Shown here in pieces: positions 6,150 to 6,238 of a stretch of 6,238 nucleotides of DNA. The stretch lies in the NCBI GenBank assembly GCA_934678955.1, contig CAKUSI010000232.1, positions 1 to 6,238 of the forward strand. The letters are read 5' to 3'. Under the pieces are notes generated by a model that saw only the letters and a program-made list of their open reading frames with translations, had not been told where the DNA came from and did not search any database. This DNA is from an uncultured Austwickia sp. GTDB taxonomy: Bacteria > Actinomycetota > Actinomycetes > Actinomycetales > Dermatophilaceae. Each line of letters opens with the position of its first letter. Positions within the stretch are counted from its first letter, which is position 1. The position numbers and the translations under genes are program-made.

Positions 6150-6238
6150 CAGCCGTACCTGAGTTTTGTTGCAGCACAGTTGCTTCCATGCTTTTCAGCG
6201 AGGTTTGCGCGACACTGGCGACCTAGCATGCACAGCGT
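6150..6238. other. Non-coding right edge, upstream region of yjbQ
   Basis: This stretch is visibly richer in A/T than the rest (notably 6161-6200, with GAGTTTTGTTGC and CTTTTCAG), as expected for a promoter region. GTTGC occurs at 6168-6172 and 6179-6183, 11 bp apart, about one helical turn. No clear -35/-10 pair for yjbQ was found. A TTGCGC (6205-6210) and TAGCAT (6224-6229) pair on the + strand has only a 13-bp spacer, too short for a standard promoter. Confidence 0.4.

Noticed and set aside
6205..6229. Possible + strand promoter (TTGCGC and TAGCAT) at the right edge.
   Set aside because: The spacer is only 13 bp and no downstream gene is visible in the window.

Overview
The window is high-GC DNA (roughly 70% by eye) with strong third-position G/C bias, GTG as well as ATG starts, and short intergenic gaps. 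Together with actinobacterial-style HisF and YjbQ sequences, this points to an actinomycete. The genus cannot be fixed from the sequence. No mobile element, rRNA, tRNA or CRISPR array was seen.

Layout, left to right. (1) Positions 1-2061, + strand: the 3' part of a large unrecognised repeat-rich protein. It runs from an Ala/Lys/Pro-rich repeat region, through an Ala-rich helical region, to a C-terminal region with two cysteines and Gly-rich, beta-like sequence. Its true start lies left of the window. (2) 3334-2108, - strand: a FUSC / aromatic-acid-exporter-like membrane protein. (3) 4527-3388, - strand: tryptophanyl-tRNA synthetase of an unusual signature type. It lies upstream of the FUSC gene in the same direction, 53 bp apart, so the two are probably co-transcribed. 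(4) A 269-bp divergent intergenic region holding the trpS leader and the hisF promoter. (5) 4797-5615, + strand: hisF, the cyclase subunit of imidazole glycerol phosphate synthase. It probably has a leaderless mRNA and carries an internal insertion. (6) 6092-5688, - strand: a YjbQ/UPF0047 family protein convergent with hisF. The remaining 146 bp to the right edge is its upstream region.

The genes are mostly core metabolism (Trp-tRNA charging, histidine synthesis, a possible thiamine-phosphate synthase) and do not form one obvious pathway. hisF stands apart from other his genes within the window. The least ordinary item is the repeat-rich protein on the left: its 117-bp repeats are almost identical in DNA sequence and its C-terminal region matches no family I can name. 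I do not see a clear new multi-gene system here. The items most worth a second look are that protein, the HisF insertion, the TrpS subtype and the leaderless hisF start.
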